Below the pieces are notes generated by a model. The model did no database searches. It worked only from the letters and a program-made list of their open reading frames with translations, and was not told where the DNA came from. Below are positions 38,759 to 52,261 of a stretch of 64,000 nt of DNA, piece by piece. Position numbers and translations under genes: made by a program. Position 1 is the first letter of the stretch; the number at the start of each line of letters is the position of its first letter. This DNA comes from Oscheius sp. JU75 (Eukaryota > Nematoda > Chromadorea > Rhabditida > Rhabditidae): positions 3,224,001-3,288,000 of the forward strand of contig JASJZC010000007.1 of NCBI GenBank assembly GCA_037178855.1. Direction: 5' to 3'.

Positions 38759-40089
38759 ATGGGAGGAGGAGATCAGAAACAATTCTCGTGAGTAACTTCA
38801 ATTAACCTTATTTACATGTATGTAGATACCTTCCCAAGATCCTCAATGGAGGATTTGCGGGTGTTGTAGGAGTCACTTGCGTGTTCCCCATCGATCTAGT
38901 CAAAACTAGACTTCAAAATCAGCGGATTGGCCCGAATGGAGAAGCTCAATACAGTGGAATGTAAGTGCAGCTTCCGGAACCAGGCTCAGTTAACCGCAGT
39001 TTGTCATTCGGTATAGGCGCAGCTGCGTTTCTTCGCAGATGGCGCCAAAAAACAGAACAGATGTGGATTAAAAATGAGCAACGATTCACATTGATTTTTG
39101 AAATAATATTCTTTCAGTCGCGACTGTGCGAAAAAGACATGGCATTCCGGAGGAGCATCTTCGTTTTCCAAAGTTAGAGCGCTGTATTCTGGATCTGCCA
39201 TCAACATCATCCTCATCACTCCAGAGAAGGCTATCAAGCTCGTAGCCAACGACTTCTTTAGACACAAACTGAGGAAAGAGGGAGAGAAGTAGGATTTCAC
39301 ATCATTTCGTCTGATGTGAGGTCATTTTAGAAATCTGTCAGCTGGAAGGGGGATGATTGCCGGAGGTTTGGCTGGAATGTTCCAAATCACAGTTACAACT
39401 CCAATGGAACTTCTCAAAATTCAGATGCAGGATCAAGGACGCACATTGCGTAGGTTTTTGCAAAGATTTGAACATTAGAGCTCAGAGCCTGGGCAAAAGA
39501 AGATGACTGCCGTAGAATTGATAACGAAGATCGCCAAAACTGAGGGAATCAAAGGATTCTACCGCGGATTGAGTTCCACATTCGCTCGCGATGTCACCTT
39601 CTCAATGATGTACTTCCCGCTTTTCGCCTACCTCGACTCCCTGGTAACAAATGCATATTTCATTTTCGAGCAAACAAATAGGGTCCGAGAAAAGCCGATG
39701 GTAGTGGAGATGCCGTCTTCTATTGTTCTTTCTTTGCTGGACTTGCCTCTGGAGCTGCATCGTCATTCTCGGTCACCCCACTTGATGGTAATAGTCAACC
39801 ATCATTTAACGAAAGTTTATAGTTATCAAAACAAGAATGCAGACAGTCTCCAAAGGAGAAAATGAGGTCAAGTATAAGAGCATTCCTGACGCTTTCATGT
39901 ATGTTTCATCCTTGACCAGCATATTGACCATTTAGGAAAATTCTGAACCAAGAGGGACCGAAGGCCTTGTTCAAAGGCGCCGCCTGTCGTATGATGGTAA
40001 TGGCTCCGCTTTTTGGAATTGCCCAGACCGTATACTACGTCGGAGTGGCAGAAAAAGTGCTCGGTTTGCAAAAAGCAGCACATGTGTAA
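38759..40089 (+). CDS. SLC25A22: Mitochondrial glutamate carrier (SLC25A22/A18 type)
   Basis: Inner-membrane carrier of the SLC25 family importing glutamate with a proton. The start at 38759 ([19 protein letters not shown]) leads into three tandem repeats, each with the signature P-x-[DE]-x-x-[KR]: [20 protein letters not shown] and [30 protein letters not shown] is the stretch that marks the glutamate-carrier branch, as in human SLC25A22/A18. [20 protein letters not shown] and [20 protein letters not shown] complete repeats 2 and 3. Stop at 40087-40089. Seven or so exons with short introns except near 38.96-39.11 kb. It is independent of the upstream ERGIC2. Family certain, substrate highly likely. 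Confidence 0.9.
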
Positions 40090-42483
40090 GAGAGCAGAGA
40101 GTAAGAGGACGCTCGTTCCAGTCACATCATTGCCTAAGATGCCAAAATAGTTTTAAGCCTACGTAATTAAGAAAGGAAGTAATGAAGTTATACTTTGTGC
40201 TGCTGTGTTCGCGCTATGCCCATGTGTGAAATCTTGTGGAAATTGTGCGACTTGGGGAAATTGAGGCAGTATATCTCATTCCTGGACAAGGCAATTATTA
40301 ATCATAATGGGAATGACTACAAATCTTTCAATCAGTTCCAAAAATAAATGTCTTTTTGGTCACGAAAGATTGTTTGTATAAGCATTCTACACATTGGTTT
40401 CGAGTTTCCCGTTCACCAATACATTTTGCATCCAAAAGAAGCGTAGTTTTGCACGCGGAATAGCGTGATCTCTTTTTTGTTCCATTTGCCAGCTGAGTGA
40501 ATTTTTGCATCCATAGATCCTTGAAAAAAAACGCGGATCTTCGTGTGCTCAAATCGTATAGTGCAGGATACGAACACCGATGGCTCATGCAATCTGCTTG
40601 TACTTTTTCTTTTCTTTGTCGACCGCCCAGGTTCCTGTCGTTATCTAAAATCGCTGTGCTGAACAATGCCATTGGCCGAGATAAATAGGCAAGTCTTCGT
40701 TTCGAGACGACCTTCGCGTACGACCTTCAGTCAACCGAAATCGAAGTCTTAAGTAGGACAGCAGTGTTGCTCACGCTCAGGTTTTGTGGAAAAACATAAG
40801 CTTTTTGTCGCCTCGGTACCAGGTTCGAACCTGTTCAATGACGCGATTATTTACTTTTCGATTCAGCAGAGTCTGTCATTCGCACATCTGCTTCTTTCCG
40901 TATTTGCTCAGCATATATTGCATGCGTTTCTCTATTGTTTGTGTAGAAGGAGTTTTCTGCTTTATGGCGCCGTTCCAATGCATTGATCTGGCAACTCGGG
41001 CCGAAGCCACGCCCTCCACACATTCACCCGGACTCGTCGTTCACAGCCTGTGGTGCCCTTGGTGGTAGCGCGGGTTCCTCCCTACCTACAACAAAAAACA
41101 ATCTCTCCCCGCTGCGGAAGGTCGCAGTCTACAGGCAGCAGCTCTCACTCTCGTCCGCCAATGTCTAACCCCACCACCTACCCCAGTATAAATTCCATAG
41201 ACTGTCCCCTGAAAGACCAATATGGTATGTGGTAGACCTAACCCACAGATCATATGGTCCTTCGAGGGAGCTATGCCTAATCAATCCCATCATTTCCGGC
41301 TTTTGTGCATGGGCTGCCAAACGAGCTACAATAAGAGCTGACGTTTTTACACACAGCTTCGAATAGATGCCAAAAGCATGTCAAACCATTGACTGAATTT
41401 TCTGACAGTCCTTTTTCAAACTGTCATAGAACGTTTTGGTCAATCGATAGCGCAACTCTTCAAATAATCATTCAATTTTCTCATAGCTGCGCGCAAATTT
41501 GACCTCAGCGAACAGTTTTATTCCTGTGATTCCTCTACATTTGAACGTCACGCACAAAAAAGCTGTGTGCTCAAATAGACAACTTGAAATCGAGATGTTT
41601 TTAGACGAGAGACAACACGACAGCCTCTTCGAGCAATAAAAGTAGCATTAGTGGGATTTGCTTCCGTCAATCGTCTAAGTTTCGCAGCTAAGAGGCTTTC
41701 TCAGTTGTTGGCCTCTCCTTCTGGCTGGACAAAGAACGTTAACGACAGTCCTCTTCTATGGAGACCAATAAATTGTCGGCCGGACGCAATCGCTGCTGGC
41801 AGATTGCACTTTTTTGTTCACACTCTGGCGGCCACAACCTACAATCACTTGGCAAACGATTTGAAAAAATGGCGCCAAACCTATGCTTGCCCTGTGGTTC
41901 TTTTCAAGGCCATTTGCAACACCCGCTGTGTGCTTTTGCTAGCAATACAGGCTAAGGACAGAAACATGTGACGCAGAGAACATTAACACAAAAGCTTTCA
42001 TCTGAGCGCAAATGAATCAGATCTATGACATTCTGTGCGAGGCAATTTAGAACTGGCGCGCAAGATACAGTCAAACAATAGAAAACAAGCAGCGACGTTG
42101 ACATTAAATATTCAAGATTCATCTTTATTCAATGTGAAAGAGCTTAGCTTCAAATTGCTTTCAAACACAGACAGAGTTCCAAACTGTGCTGCGTTCTCTG
42201 CTTTCTGCAGGTTTATCGTGCACAATCGAACAACATTTTGAAATTAAAGCGACCATGAACATAGAAAAGAGGCATGCGATTGCATGAGCGCAAACAAATA
42301 GATACTTCATTGTCAAGAAAGTATAAAAGAATTTTGAAAGATGCGGGTAGAGAAATGTGTTAGGTTCGGAAACATGGATTTACCGCTGTGTTGACAAAGC
42401 TATCAAACCCGTCTACTACAAGCTTTTGACTCTTATAGAAGTAAGCTCCGAAATAAGAACAAACATATCTCTGTAATTTTAAT
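40090..42483. other. Intergenic region
   Basis: About 2.4 kb with no recognisable gene. A locally GC-rich patch near 40.98-41.23 kb contains CCACGCCC and open frames in several phases that look like chance. An inverted TTCGAACC near 40.82 kb is not part of a tRNA. Confidence 0.35.
40343..40348 (+). terminator. Candidate polyadenylation signal of the glutamate carrier gene
   Basis: AATAAA about 255 bp after the stop codon. It is the only good match nearby, but distant. Confidence 0.3.
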
Positions 42484-42524
42484 GTGATACCTTAGATATA
42501 ATTTTGTTATATCTAAGGTATCAC
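42484..42524. repeat. Perfect 18-bp inverted repeat (hairpin)
   Basis: GTGATACCTTAGATATAA at 42484-42501 and its exact reverse complement at 42507-42524 are separated by TTTTG. The stem is fully paired and AT-rich and does not continue outward. It lies about 120 bp beyond the stop codon of the minus-strand chemoreceptor gene, so it may be transcribed in its 3' end. It is too perfect and short-looped for a typical animal pre-miRNA; a small MITE remnant or a structural element is possible. Confidence 0.75.
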
Positions 42525-42588
42525 AACAACAGTGTAAAATTCATTAGCAGCTACTTTCAAATTTACTACTGAGCACAAGGTACTCTTT

Positions 42589-42594
42589 TTTATT
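42589..42594 (-). terminator. Polyadenylation signal of the chemoreceptor gene
   Basis: AATAAA on the minus strand about 50 bp downstream of the Srg-like stop codon. If used, the perfect hairpin further downstream lies outside the mRNA. Confidence 0.45.
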
Positions 42595-42645
42595 CTTGTG
42601 AAAGAGGCTGTTTCGTAGTTTCTGTTGTTTGCGAAACTACTGTAG

Positions 42646-44040
42646 CTATACTGAAGGACTACAATTATGTTTGTAGAATACGGTTTTTAACCTGAGATTT
42701 CCAGTCGAGAAAAGAGCTTTGATTCTTGTACGAATGACCGACGATGTCAATAATAAGGCCCATGGCTGGCACGAGTACATAAGGTCAATCACGGGATATC
42801 TAGGCTCCAGTCAGATTGTTCAAAGCAGAAACTTACGACAGGTCGTTCACAAACATGACAGACTTGACTTCACCCAAGTTCGCTATTACTGTCAAGACCT
42901 GGATGACAGTGTTCAGCGTGAGGGCTACAAACATCAAAAGAGCAGTGCCAAGCAGACGCAACTCCATATTTCTCACAGAATGCTGAGCTGACGTCAAATG
43001 CTTCTTTTATACCTACTTTATTTGTATGATTTTTGTACTCTCTTCGCAAGATTAAGAAAATGACCGTGTACATTCCGAAACACAATAGGTTAGCCACTGT
43101 TGAGCAGCCAGCATCAATATAGGCAATTAAATGCAAAGTCACTGTTGAATTCTAGATTCAGTAACTTACTTCGGTTGAAACTGGATCAGTTTCAAGCCGC
43201 AGATTGACTTGGCCTGGGAGCTGCATGTATCGTGCCCAGAAAGAGCTGTTAATGAGCGGTGACACTGGGAGAACGACCAGGAGCGGTAGAAAAAACTGTA
43301 CTGCTCGAGAAGACCACAGTACGTTTTTCGTCCAATACTGAACAGAATTGTTTTAAACGTTTTGTACTTTACCTGCTCATAGTTCATAATGAACAAAGCA
43401 GAAGATAATCGGTTTGTTGCAAAGATGACTTGCCCGAGATAAATCACCAATTTTATATAGTAATGAAAGGTGTTTGTGACAGGCGGCAGATAATCGTACA
43501 AAATGGTTCCTGGTTCGATAAGCCAGTTTAACCAGCCATACTTTCTCATTCGGAAGAAGAAAGTAAACTCCAAGAAGAAAAGAAAATCAGCAATAAACTG
43601 GAAAACTTGAGTATTGCTGTCACAAAACTTACGTATGATACAACAAGATGGAAAAAGGAGCCGTTTAGAAAATGCTTCTTCTTTCGGTTTGTCAATACCA
43701 GACTAATGATAAGTACGTACAAAACCATAGAGAGAGTTGTGAAGCACAAGCATCCTATTTGCAAAGCAGGCATTCCCTGAGTTGAGGAGAAGATTGCAAT
43801 CAAAGTCCCTTTCGAATAGAAAAGTCCCCTTTTCGTGGGAGAGATCAAACTCACTTCAGTGCTGCGAGGGTCTGATTCCGAGTTAATGAAAGGATGTGGG
43901 TAGTAACCGAATGCTGCTCGCCTCATACCATCCCGATTTAATGTTATTCGATTTTGGGCCATTTCTGAAGAGAGAAGTGGAGTCAAGGAAAAGTGAAGAA
44001 CGGAAAGTAAAGCGTTCGGAGAGCTTTTGAGCCCACTCAT
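42646..44040 (-). CDS. Srg-like serpentine chemoreceptor (7TM GPCR)
   Basis: Seven-helix receptor of the nematode Srg superfamily, which in characterised species acts in chemosensory cilia. The start may be the ATG at 44040 or 43962 (MAQNRITL). The hydrophilic N-terminus is followed by TM1 (LQIGCLCFTTLSMVLYVLII), TM2 (IADFLFFLEFTFFF), and TM3 plus the family motif QVIFATNRLSSALFIMNYEQ and YW, the N-R-x-[ST]-x...Y-E-x-[FY]-W of Srg/Srv receptors. TM4 (FFLPLLVVLPVSPLI), TM5 (CFGMYTVIFLILRREYK), TM6 (ELRLLGTALLMFVALTLN) and TM7 (PVIDLMYSCQPWALLLTSSV) come next, with a short Arg/Lys-rich tail ending at 42646-42648. Frame continuity requires short introns of about 34 and 37 bp before TM6 and TM7. 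Subfamily and ligand are unknown. Confidence 0.78.
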
Positions 44041-46406
44041 AAGTCAAACGAACGAAACTGTGGTCGCGTGTGGCTTAGATAACTGAAACCATATGGAAGG
44101 TGGCGTTTCTTAGATAGCAGTTAGTTTTAGAGCCTCTCTAAGAGTATGCTTGAAAATATTTTGAAAGTTTTTTTAATCAAGGAGTAGCAGATGCTTTGCT
44201 CATAAAACGATTGACGGTGATAGGAAGAACAGTTGCTGCCATCTGTTGTTCTTTTGGCCCACATAAGAGTTCATCTTTTCAAAAGTTATGAAAGACCAAA
44301 GTAAGTGTTCTCGATCCCTTTCTTGCTCTTCTGTATCCAATCTGCCCTACTGTGCGGTGTTGTCAAAACGGAAGGGATCCGTTTTCGCTGACCTGGACTG
44401 TTTGGCGGCAAGTGACAACTGTTGGCCAGCCACCGTTTTACTTTTATAGCTCGAAACCGACACCTAATCGGTTTATGAGCTACCTCCTGTTGCGTAATTA
44501 GGCTACAAAGACTGCGACAGTAAAACAGGTGTGCCAGTCACATTCTACTGCAAAATAATTAAGGCCAGAGTGTTTTACGACGGTCACAACTGTAAACGGA
44601 GCAGACTGACATGAGAAACAAGTTTGAAACGTCCGACTAAGAGAAACTGGCCATGGAGAGCAGGAAGGGAGTTTCTTCTTCCGCTTTTTCAAATGTGTTA
44701 CACACGCGCTGAGCCCTCCGCTGGAGTTTGCCAAAAGGCGGAGTGAAACTAACTAGAAGGTGATAGATGCTTAAGGTAAGAAGAAGATTACCACAAAGTG
44801 CGCGATACTTCTCACCTCTTGCGGCTACTTTTGGACTCTGCGTGCGCTTCGCACTCTATTCAATACACCCTCTCATCCTAACTGCTAACAGTCTAATACC
44901 GAGCCGCCCTTGTAACTAACTAATTGAATGCAAAATCCCTCCCACTGTGATTGGAGAAAGTCTCTTTTCCATCCTACTCCTTGAGCATCTGTGCCAGTTT
45001 GGATTGGCGGATAATCTCAACGTAATTAGCCGTTCCCGCGCACCGGATGTGCCTCATTTTAGTATATGAGATTAAGAGTGTCATGTCAGTCCTTTGTTCA
45101 TTATGAACTCCATGACAATACAATTGACAGATTAGTGTGAGTGACTCCGGCGACGTAATCCCTGTCTGAGAAGAAAAAGTTACACGATTTCGGATCACTG
45201 CTATGAAAATGTTTTGTGGTGCTACTCTCGGGAAGGATTAGAAGGAATCTGCACACGTGGTTTTAGGTATCAATGTGAAGAACAGACTATTCATGTATTT
45301 GAGGACTCATCCTATGTTATGAACCAAATAAAATGGCAGATCCATACATGTTTGAGTCTTGTGAACATACTGCTCTACAAAATAGCAAATTATTCGACTT
45401 CGAACTGCTGTTTTTTTATCTAGGTGGTTGCTTTCTGACTTCTTCTTTCGTTTGCCCAACTGTGACAGGTGCTGTTTCTTCAGACATGGATGTACGAGTA
45501 ATCCCCTCACACCTTTTCACATTACCTAACATACAGCTGTCCACTGCTTGACACGGAACACAATGAATAGCTCAGAGGTGCGGGGCGTTTGTTCGTGTAG
45601 TGTCACATAATTAATCCTTGTAGGGATCAACAATTTTATAACAAAGCCAGAGAGAATGTGAGGAATGTGGCGAGAGAGCTTGTAAACATCGAAGCATTCT
45701 TGAACATCGTATAAACTGTTAGTTCGGATTAGACCCCCGGAAGTCCATATTGTCGGATGCAAAGATGATCTGTCTTGGTTCTGAAGGTGCACTGCCACCT
45801 GTCTTGTGCGTACGCTGCCAATCACTGGCCTGTGTCGGTCATCAAAAGGTCTTTACACCGGAAACTCTCTGAAAGTAACTCTATCCGAGCCGCCCTTTAT
45901 CTTACCACAATGAGACACTTCTAATCCGAGACCTTTGCTTTTCAACACAAACTTTGTGGTATACGGTAGCTTTTAAAATAACCATGTAACTGATGCGTTG
46001 TTATTTGCAACAGTCTATTTGACTAGATGCTCGGTCAGACCCAATCAAACGCACCGCAAAGGTAAACAGGTGTACTGAATCCGATACGGTAATTGTCAAG
46101 ACGAGTTGCGTGCGCCGATTAAAGGATAAGCGCTCTTGCTACCTGCCTCTTTCATCTTTAGAGACATCCCTTAAGGAATATATTTATTGTACAGACTATA
46201 TCGTGTTATGACATCTGGGTAAGGGTCAGTAGGGGAAAATGTGACATAATTGAGAAGGTATCATGTGGAATGGGAAAACTATGATAAACCCGAAAAACTA
46301 CAGGGATGAAAAACAAATGAGAGTGGAAATGGTATGACCAAAGTGAGAGAACGGCTGGAGAGAGATCATTGCCCCACAACCAGCTGGACAAGACTACAAA
46401 CATTGC
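44041..46406. other. Intergenic region
   Basis: About 2.4 kb between two minus-strand genes. It holds the chemoreceptor promoter and the 3' flank of the FoxG-type gene. Open frames (for example 44498-44734, 45526-45825 minus) show nothing recognisable. Confidence 0.35.
46183..46188 (-). terminator. Candidate polyadenylation signal of the forkhead gene
   Basis: AATAAA on the minus strand about 220 bp downstream of the forkhead stop codon. Confidence 0.35.
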
Positions 46407-47602
<1,196 letters not shown>

Positions 47603-47654
47603 CACTGTGCAGTAGCTTCTGTGTTTAGAGTAGTAGTGAGATGCTAGGAAGAGC

Positions 47655-47710
47655 TGCAATAGGAGGCGGGACTAACCAATGGATCTAGTGAAAGAGGGGC
47701 GGAGCGTACA
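47655..47710 (-). promoter_or_regulatory. GC-box/CCAAT-rich proximal promoter of the forkhead gene
   Basis: Within 60-110 bp upstream of the forkhead start codon lie GGCGGGAC (about 47664-47673), ACCAAT (47675-47680) and GGGGCGGAGC (about 47696-47705), all written on the plus strand. Clustered Sp/KLF- and NF-Y-like sites in an otherwise AT-rich flank suggest a core promoter. Confidence 0.4.
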
Positions 47711-49867
47711 GTAGGGGGTGATCTCGGGCTAAGGATACCAAACAAGTCACCTGTGGACACAATTAGCACTTACTGGTATGAAGATACCCTAACGGGCAGA
47801 TTAGTCATTCGTACCTTCGGATATTCTTCAAACGCAATTGTACCGGTGTCACTCATCGGAACCAAGTGACAACGTTCCCGGAAGGAAAACGAGAAAACAA
47901 TAGGCAGATCTCACTGACCATCTGTACTGCATTCACCCACAGCACTATCAGAAAAAAAGATTTGAAAAAACGGAAACAGATTAATGTTGCTATTCGAAAA
48001 TCATTATTGGAAACTGGGAATAGCTTTGTAACTTGGTGATGAACTAGAAGCTGCTTGTACAAGACGCTTTACAGCAAGACTACGGTATCAATTAGCAGCG
48101 GGAAAAGAGCGGGAGTCTTTGACAAGATGTAGTTTAAATATTGATATGGTGATTGACAGGAACAGCCCGTGCGACTACGCTTGCCGTCCTCATCAACACA
48201 CAACATGCGGAGAAGATGCCACATGATCCTCTTCATCTGGATGAAACTGAAGCATGGAAAGAGTAGGTTGAAGGAAAATCGTATAAACGAAGTATCTTAC
48301 TTATAGTAATTTGTTGTTTCGAAGTACAAAAGCGTTTTGCCATGTGTCAAGGGCATGGTAGGAAAAGAATTTCGATGCCGAATATCGATTTTCATCACTG
48401 CACTGAGGTGTGAAGGTGAACTGTCGCATTTTACTGATCAAGGAGCCAATTAGAACTTTAATGGGTGTGAAATAAAGACAAAGAAATATTCTAGCTTAAT
48501 TGAGCAGACACTACTCCGGCTCAGTTATGAAGAAAACTCTTTGGGGCTGTCAATCGGAGGTTACAATATATGTTTATTCATCTGCGGATATCTAGCAAGA
48601 TTGGATTTTTTAAGCTTACTCAGATGTCTTAGTACCACTTCAGAAACCACACACACAATGGCCGACTTGAATAAATAAACATAAACTGTTATAACAAGGA
48701 GAGATTGAGTTACGCTGCGCTTAACGGGGCATGCTCTGCGGGGAGTCGGAAAAACAGTTGGATAGATGGCATGGCGTAACAGCAAGGATCACATGGCTGT
48801 CATAAAAATCCTAATGTTTATAACAGGAACAGAGAGATGACAACAGAGCTGTGAAAAAAGCGTCATTTGTATAACAAAATTATGTGTTGGACACTTGCAT
48901 TTTCTTATAAATAGGGCTGCCCTCAATGACGTTCGCCTCTAATTTTACCCATTAGAACGATAAATATGAACCCTGCGAAGCTTTTATACCCAAATAAGGG
49001 GAGAGATGTTCTCTTGGGGATGTCTCATGTGATCGCTTTCATCTGTCAACGTGATCGAGCAGGTGCAACCAAAAGTGCGTCGTGGTTCTTGAGGTAACAG
49101 ACGTAGTACAACTTAATCAGCGAACCAGAATATGACTCTACATAAAACATAACATTAGTTTTATACCAAGGCTAACATTTTTTGTAATGAAACAGAGTCA
49201 AAGCTTAGATCTTTATGGTTAGCAAGTAAGAGTTATGATAGAGACTCGATGGTGATTTTTAAAAACTACAATTGCTGCATTTATACCTTGATAGGGTATC
49301 GTACATCCTGATCATGACAAAGTCATTGCGGGACAGTTGAAAGGATTTCCAAAGAAGTGAATTGCTACTTAATCATACAGTTAACCGTATCCAATTAATG
49401 AGGTTCTTTTCAAGTCGTGCATAGTATCCGGCACGCGCGCTAACTTTTTATCATTTAACGAGAATAGCTTGAGACTCATTGGAAGCGTGAAATCGTGACA
49501 GATCAAAGAGATGCCGCAACTGGCAATTATGCAGTACTGTAAGATCTTTTAACAACTACTTCCTTGTTTGCTGTTTTTTCTTCCACTATCTCTGGAGGGC
49601 GATAAAAATCAATGAGCCTATCTGACCCGACAATTAGACTCTTGCGATGCCTACATTCTTTCGACCGTGTTTTGATCAATATCCTGCCTTATCAGTTTCG
49701 TTTTCGCACGCTACGTGGTGCGGCTCCCGAACTTTTGGCTCCTTAAACTGTTTCAAAGCTTTGGTGTTCTTCATCGGAACACATGCAGTTCTTCTTCTAT
49801 TGCCAACGAAGTAGACGGAAAAGTAAAGGTAGGGAGTGGGCACACTGTTATCAAACAAGGCGTTTAG
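47711..49867. other. Divergent intergenic region
   Basis: About 2.2 kb between the minus-strand forkhead gene and the plus-strand HPS1-like gene. No coding exon, tRNA or repeat recognised. Confidence 0.35.
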
Positions 49868-52261
49868 ATGTTGGGTTTTCTTTTAGTTTCGGCCAAGAAT
49901 AGGGTGCTTCTCCTTGACGGAAACGATGCTTTCAAAAGTTATCTGTACCAGCGGATAGAGATTGAAATAAGGCAGCCTTTAGAATTAGCTTCTACTTCAA
50001 GGTATCGTTTCCGGCAAAAGCGTTATATTACTTCTTTCAGTGGAATAGTGACAGATGTAGCGGAATCTTCTCAAGAAAACCTTCGAAAACGGAGTAAACG
50101 CCAGACGAGTCCACGATTTTCCCTAGACGAGGTTTGTTTTCAACTTTAATATTCCTTATCGTACAAGCCATATGATCAGGGAAGTGATGTCATGTGTGCT
50201 TACAGATCTCCCACTTGTTCCTTCCGATGGTCTCACTGTACAGGGGATCGGCAGCATTGGGTGATCCGATGGAATTCATTTCTACAGGAAAGAATCGAGT
50301 AACATTCAAACAAGGAACGAATGGCCTTCTCTTTCTCCTCATTGGACGGTATAGTGTACAATAAACTTCCCACGAAAGAAGAGTTTTAGGACAGACGCAA
50401 GTGCTCAACTGATGCAAGACTTTCAACAAACTCTAGCTGTAAATACTGGTCCCTTAATCGAATTGCTTGAAAATGATTACAGCTCTCTAAAACAGGCTAA
50501 AGATCATATCGTATCTACGATATGTCGACAGATTAGGCACCAAACTATTTTAAATGGTAAGAGGAAGTTTTAAAAAAGAAGCATAGTTTCAGACGCCGTT
50601 GATATCAAAAGGAGTATATATCATAGAAATTCAGTGCAAAAACTGTTTCCTCTGGTGAAATCAATTTGCACACAGCTGCAACTATTTCTGGGCAACAACA
50701 GGTAAAATATTAAGATCACATGTCATAGTTGTTGTCAGGTGTCTACTCGTCTGTGACAAAAGCGTTCTTCTTTCTGCACATTCTTCTGGAAATGAAAAAC
50801 CTCTCCCTCGCTTTTTGGACACAAAAGATTTGCATAGTCTGGTGTCGCAAGTTTCAAGTCAGCAAGGAGAACTTAGGAAGCCGGATATTTCGCAGGTACC
50901 ATATTCTAGTATCAAGTCATCAAAAACTTCAGCTATGGTTACGTTCAAAAACAAGCGTGATACCCTTTTTTGTCAACGTGATCAGATTCCGGCTGTCACA
51001 CAATCTCACATTGGTCTGTTTACATCCGACCAAAGCTGATAGATTTATTCGACTGGTGATTCTGATTCTTATGCAACTTGAACAAATTTCAACTGGATGT
51101 ATACTTGGACGGTAAGACACTTAAATGCTTTCTCATTAGCAGACTTCAGCATAATACGTGAGGTTACTGAAAGCGTCAATGAGTTGACGGTACATTTGCA
51201 AGAGTTTGTCTCTGAAAACAAGGATACTCACAACGATTTCCCGTTTCTTAGGAATCCACTGAGAAGTGCCCAATATTTCAAGGTAACAGTTTTTTTGGAT
51301 TTCGTAAACAGTATCTTGCAGGGACTCTGGCTCAAGCTGTCCAATGATCTCAGTAAAGTTACCGACCCCGTTGCATTTGGCAAACAAAGCAAACGCTTCT
51401 CTTTTCACTCTCTGAAGTCGGCGATTTCTTCTTTTACTCTGGTAGCATCAACACTCTCATTGAAAAATAACAATGGCAAGTGTATGCAGGTACGAAAGTC
51501 TCCAATCAGACATGTATCATCGTTTGCAGGAGATTCCTCTGAAAACAGATATGCAGTTGAGTCAATGGCGCAGACAGATCTTGTCCCTTTTACACGAACT
51601 TCACAATTTGGCCAAGAAAGATGCGTCTACCTACAAGCTGCCTCTCTTCCAAGATTCCATTCGAAGGATACTGAAATCGAACCATGAAAAACTGATTTCT
51701 GAGTGCTCAATAAGTCAGTTTTCTTTGTCTAACACTACTCTTCTGTATCAGAAGTAGCCGCAGCCGAGATGAAGTATGATAAATTTTTACGGCCCATTGA
51801 TCACAAACTAGATATGCTGGGTTATTGCCTCAAGGACACGGAGAAAAACTTAGAAGTCAACTTTGAGTCTGGTCCGCTATCGTCTTTTCTTACCACTCAA
51901 TCGCTTTTTCAGTGGATTTGAAAGAGTCTCTGTCAAAGTGGAGGTCAATGGTTCCTTCGGATTCGTATAGTATGGATGTCACCGCTGAATCAGGAAGAAC
52001 TTTCACTGTCTACCAGGTAGCTTTTGTTTTTGTTAATACAAACGGTAATTTCAGTTAACTGGGTCGAAAAATGCACAAAAAACCTTAGGTATAAAAGGAT
52101 TGTTGGGTGCAAGCGGACCAGCACAATTGTTACCACCTGAACTGAGCCTGACAGTCGTCTTCGACAGCTACGTTCATAAAGAATTGGCCACAAAGCAAAT
52201 CGAATCTCTTGTCAGACTCCTGAAACCTCAGTTAGCGGAACTTTCTGTCTACTTTGTTTAG
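49868..52261 (+). CDS. Longin-type protein, HPS1/MON1-like N-terminal half
   Basis: About thirteen exons with short introns join into one frame from the ATG at 49868 to the stop at 52259-52261. The first half resembles HPS1 (BLOC-3 subunit, Rab32/38 GEF) and the related MON1/FUZ longin proteins. It begins MLGFLLVSAKNRVLLLDGND, then GKNRVTFKQGTNGLLFLLIG, then NNRCLLVCDKSVLLSAHSSG with DTKDLHSLVSQVSS, then HNLTLVCLHPTKADRF. This is a matching order of blocks rather than strong identity. The second half (from about 51.3 kb) is helical and partly coiled (QWRRQILSLLHELHNLAKKD; KYDKFLRPIDHKLDML). It ends in an unmatched domain (QLLPPELSLTVVFDSYVHKE to QLAELSVYFV). The join near 51.49-51.53 kb depends on a 40-bp intron. 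Two overlapping genes are an alternative, with ATG 51473 starting the second. Confidence 0.5.

Noticed and set aside
40815-40835. Inverted AGGTTCGAACCT resembling a T-arm
   Set aside because: It is a short palindrome without tRNA stems around it.
51136-51408. Minus-strand open frame opposite the HPS1-like gene
   Set aside because: Protein-like composition, but it is antisense to exons and a short intron that splice cleanly on the plus strand.
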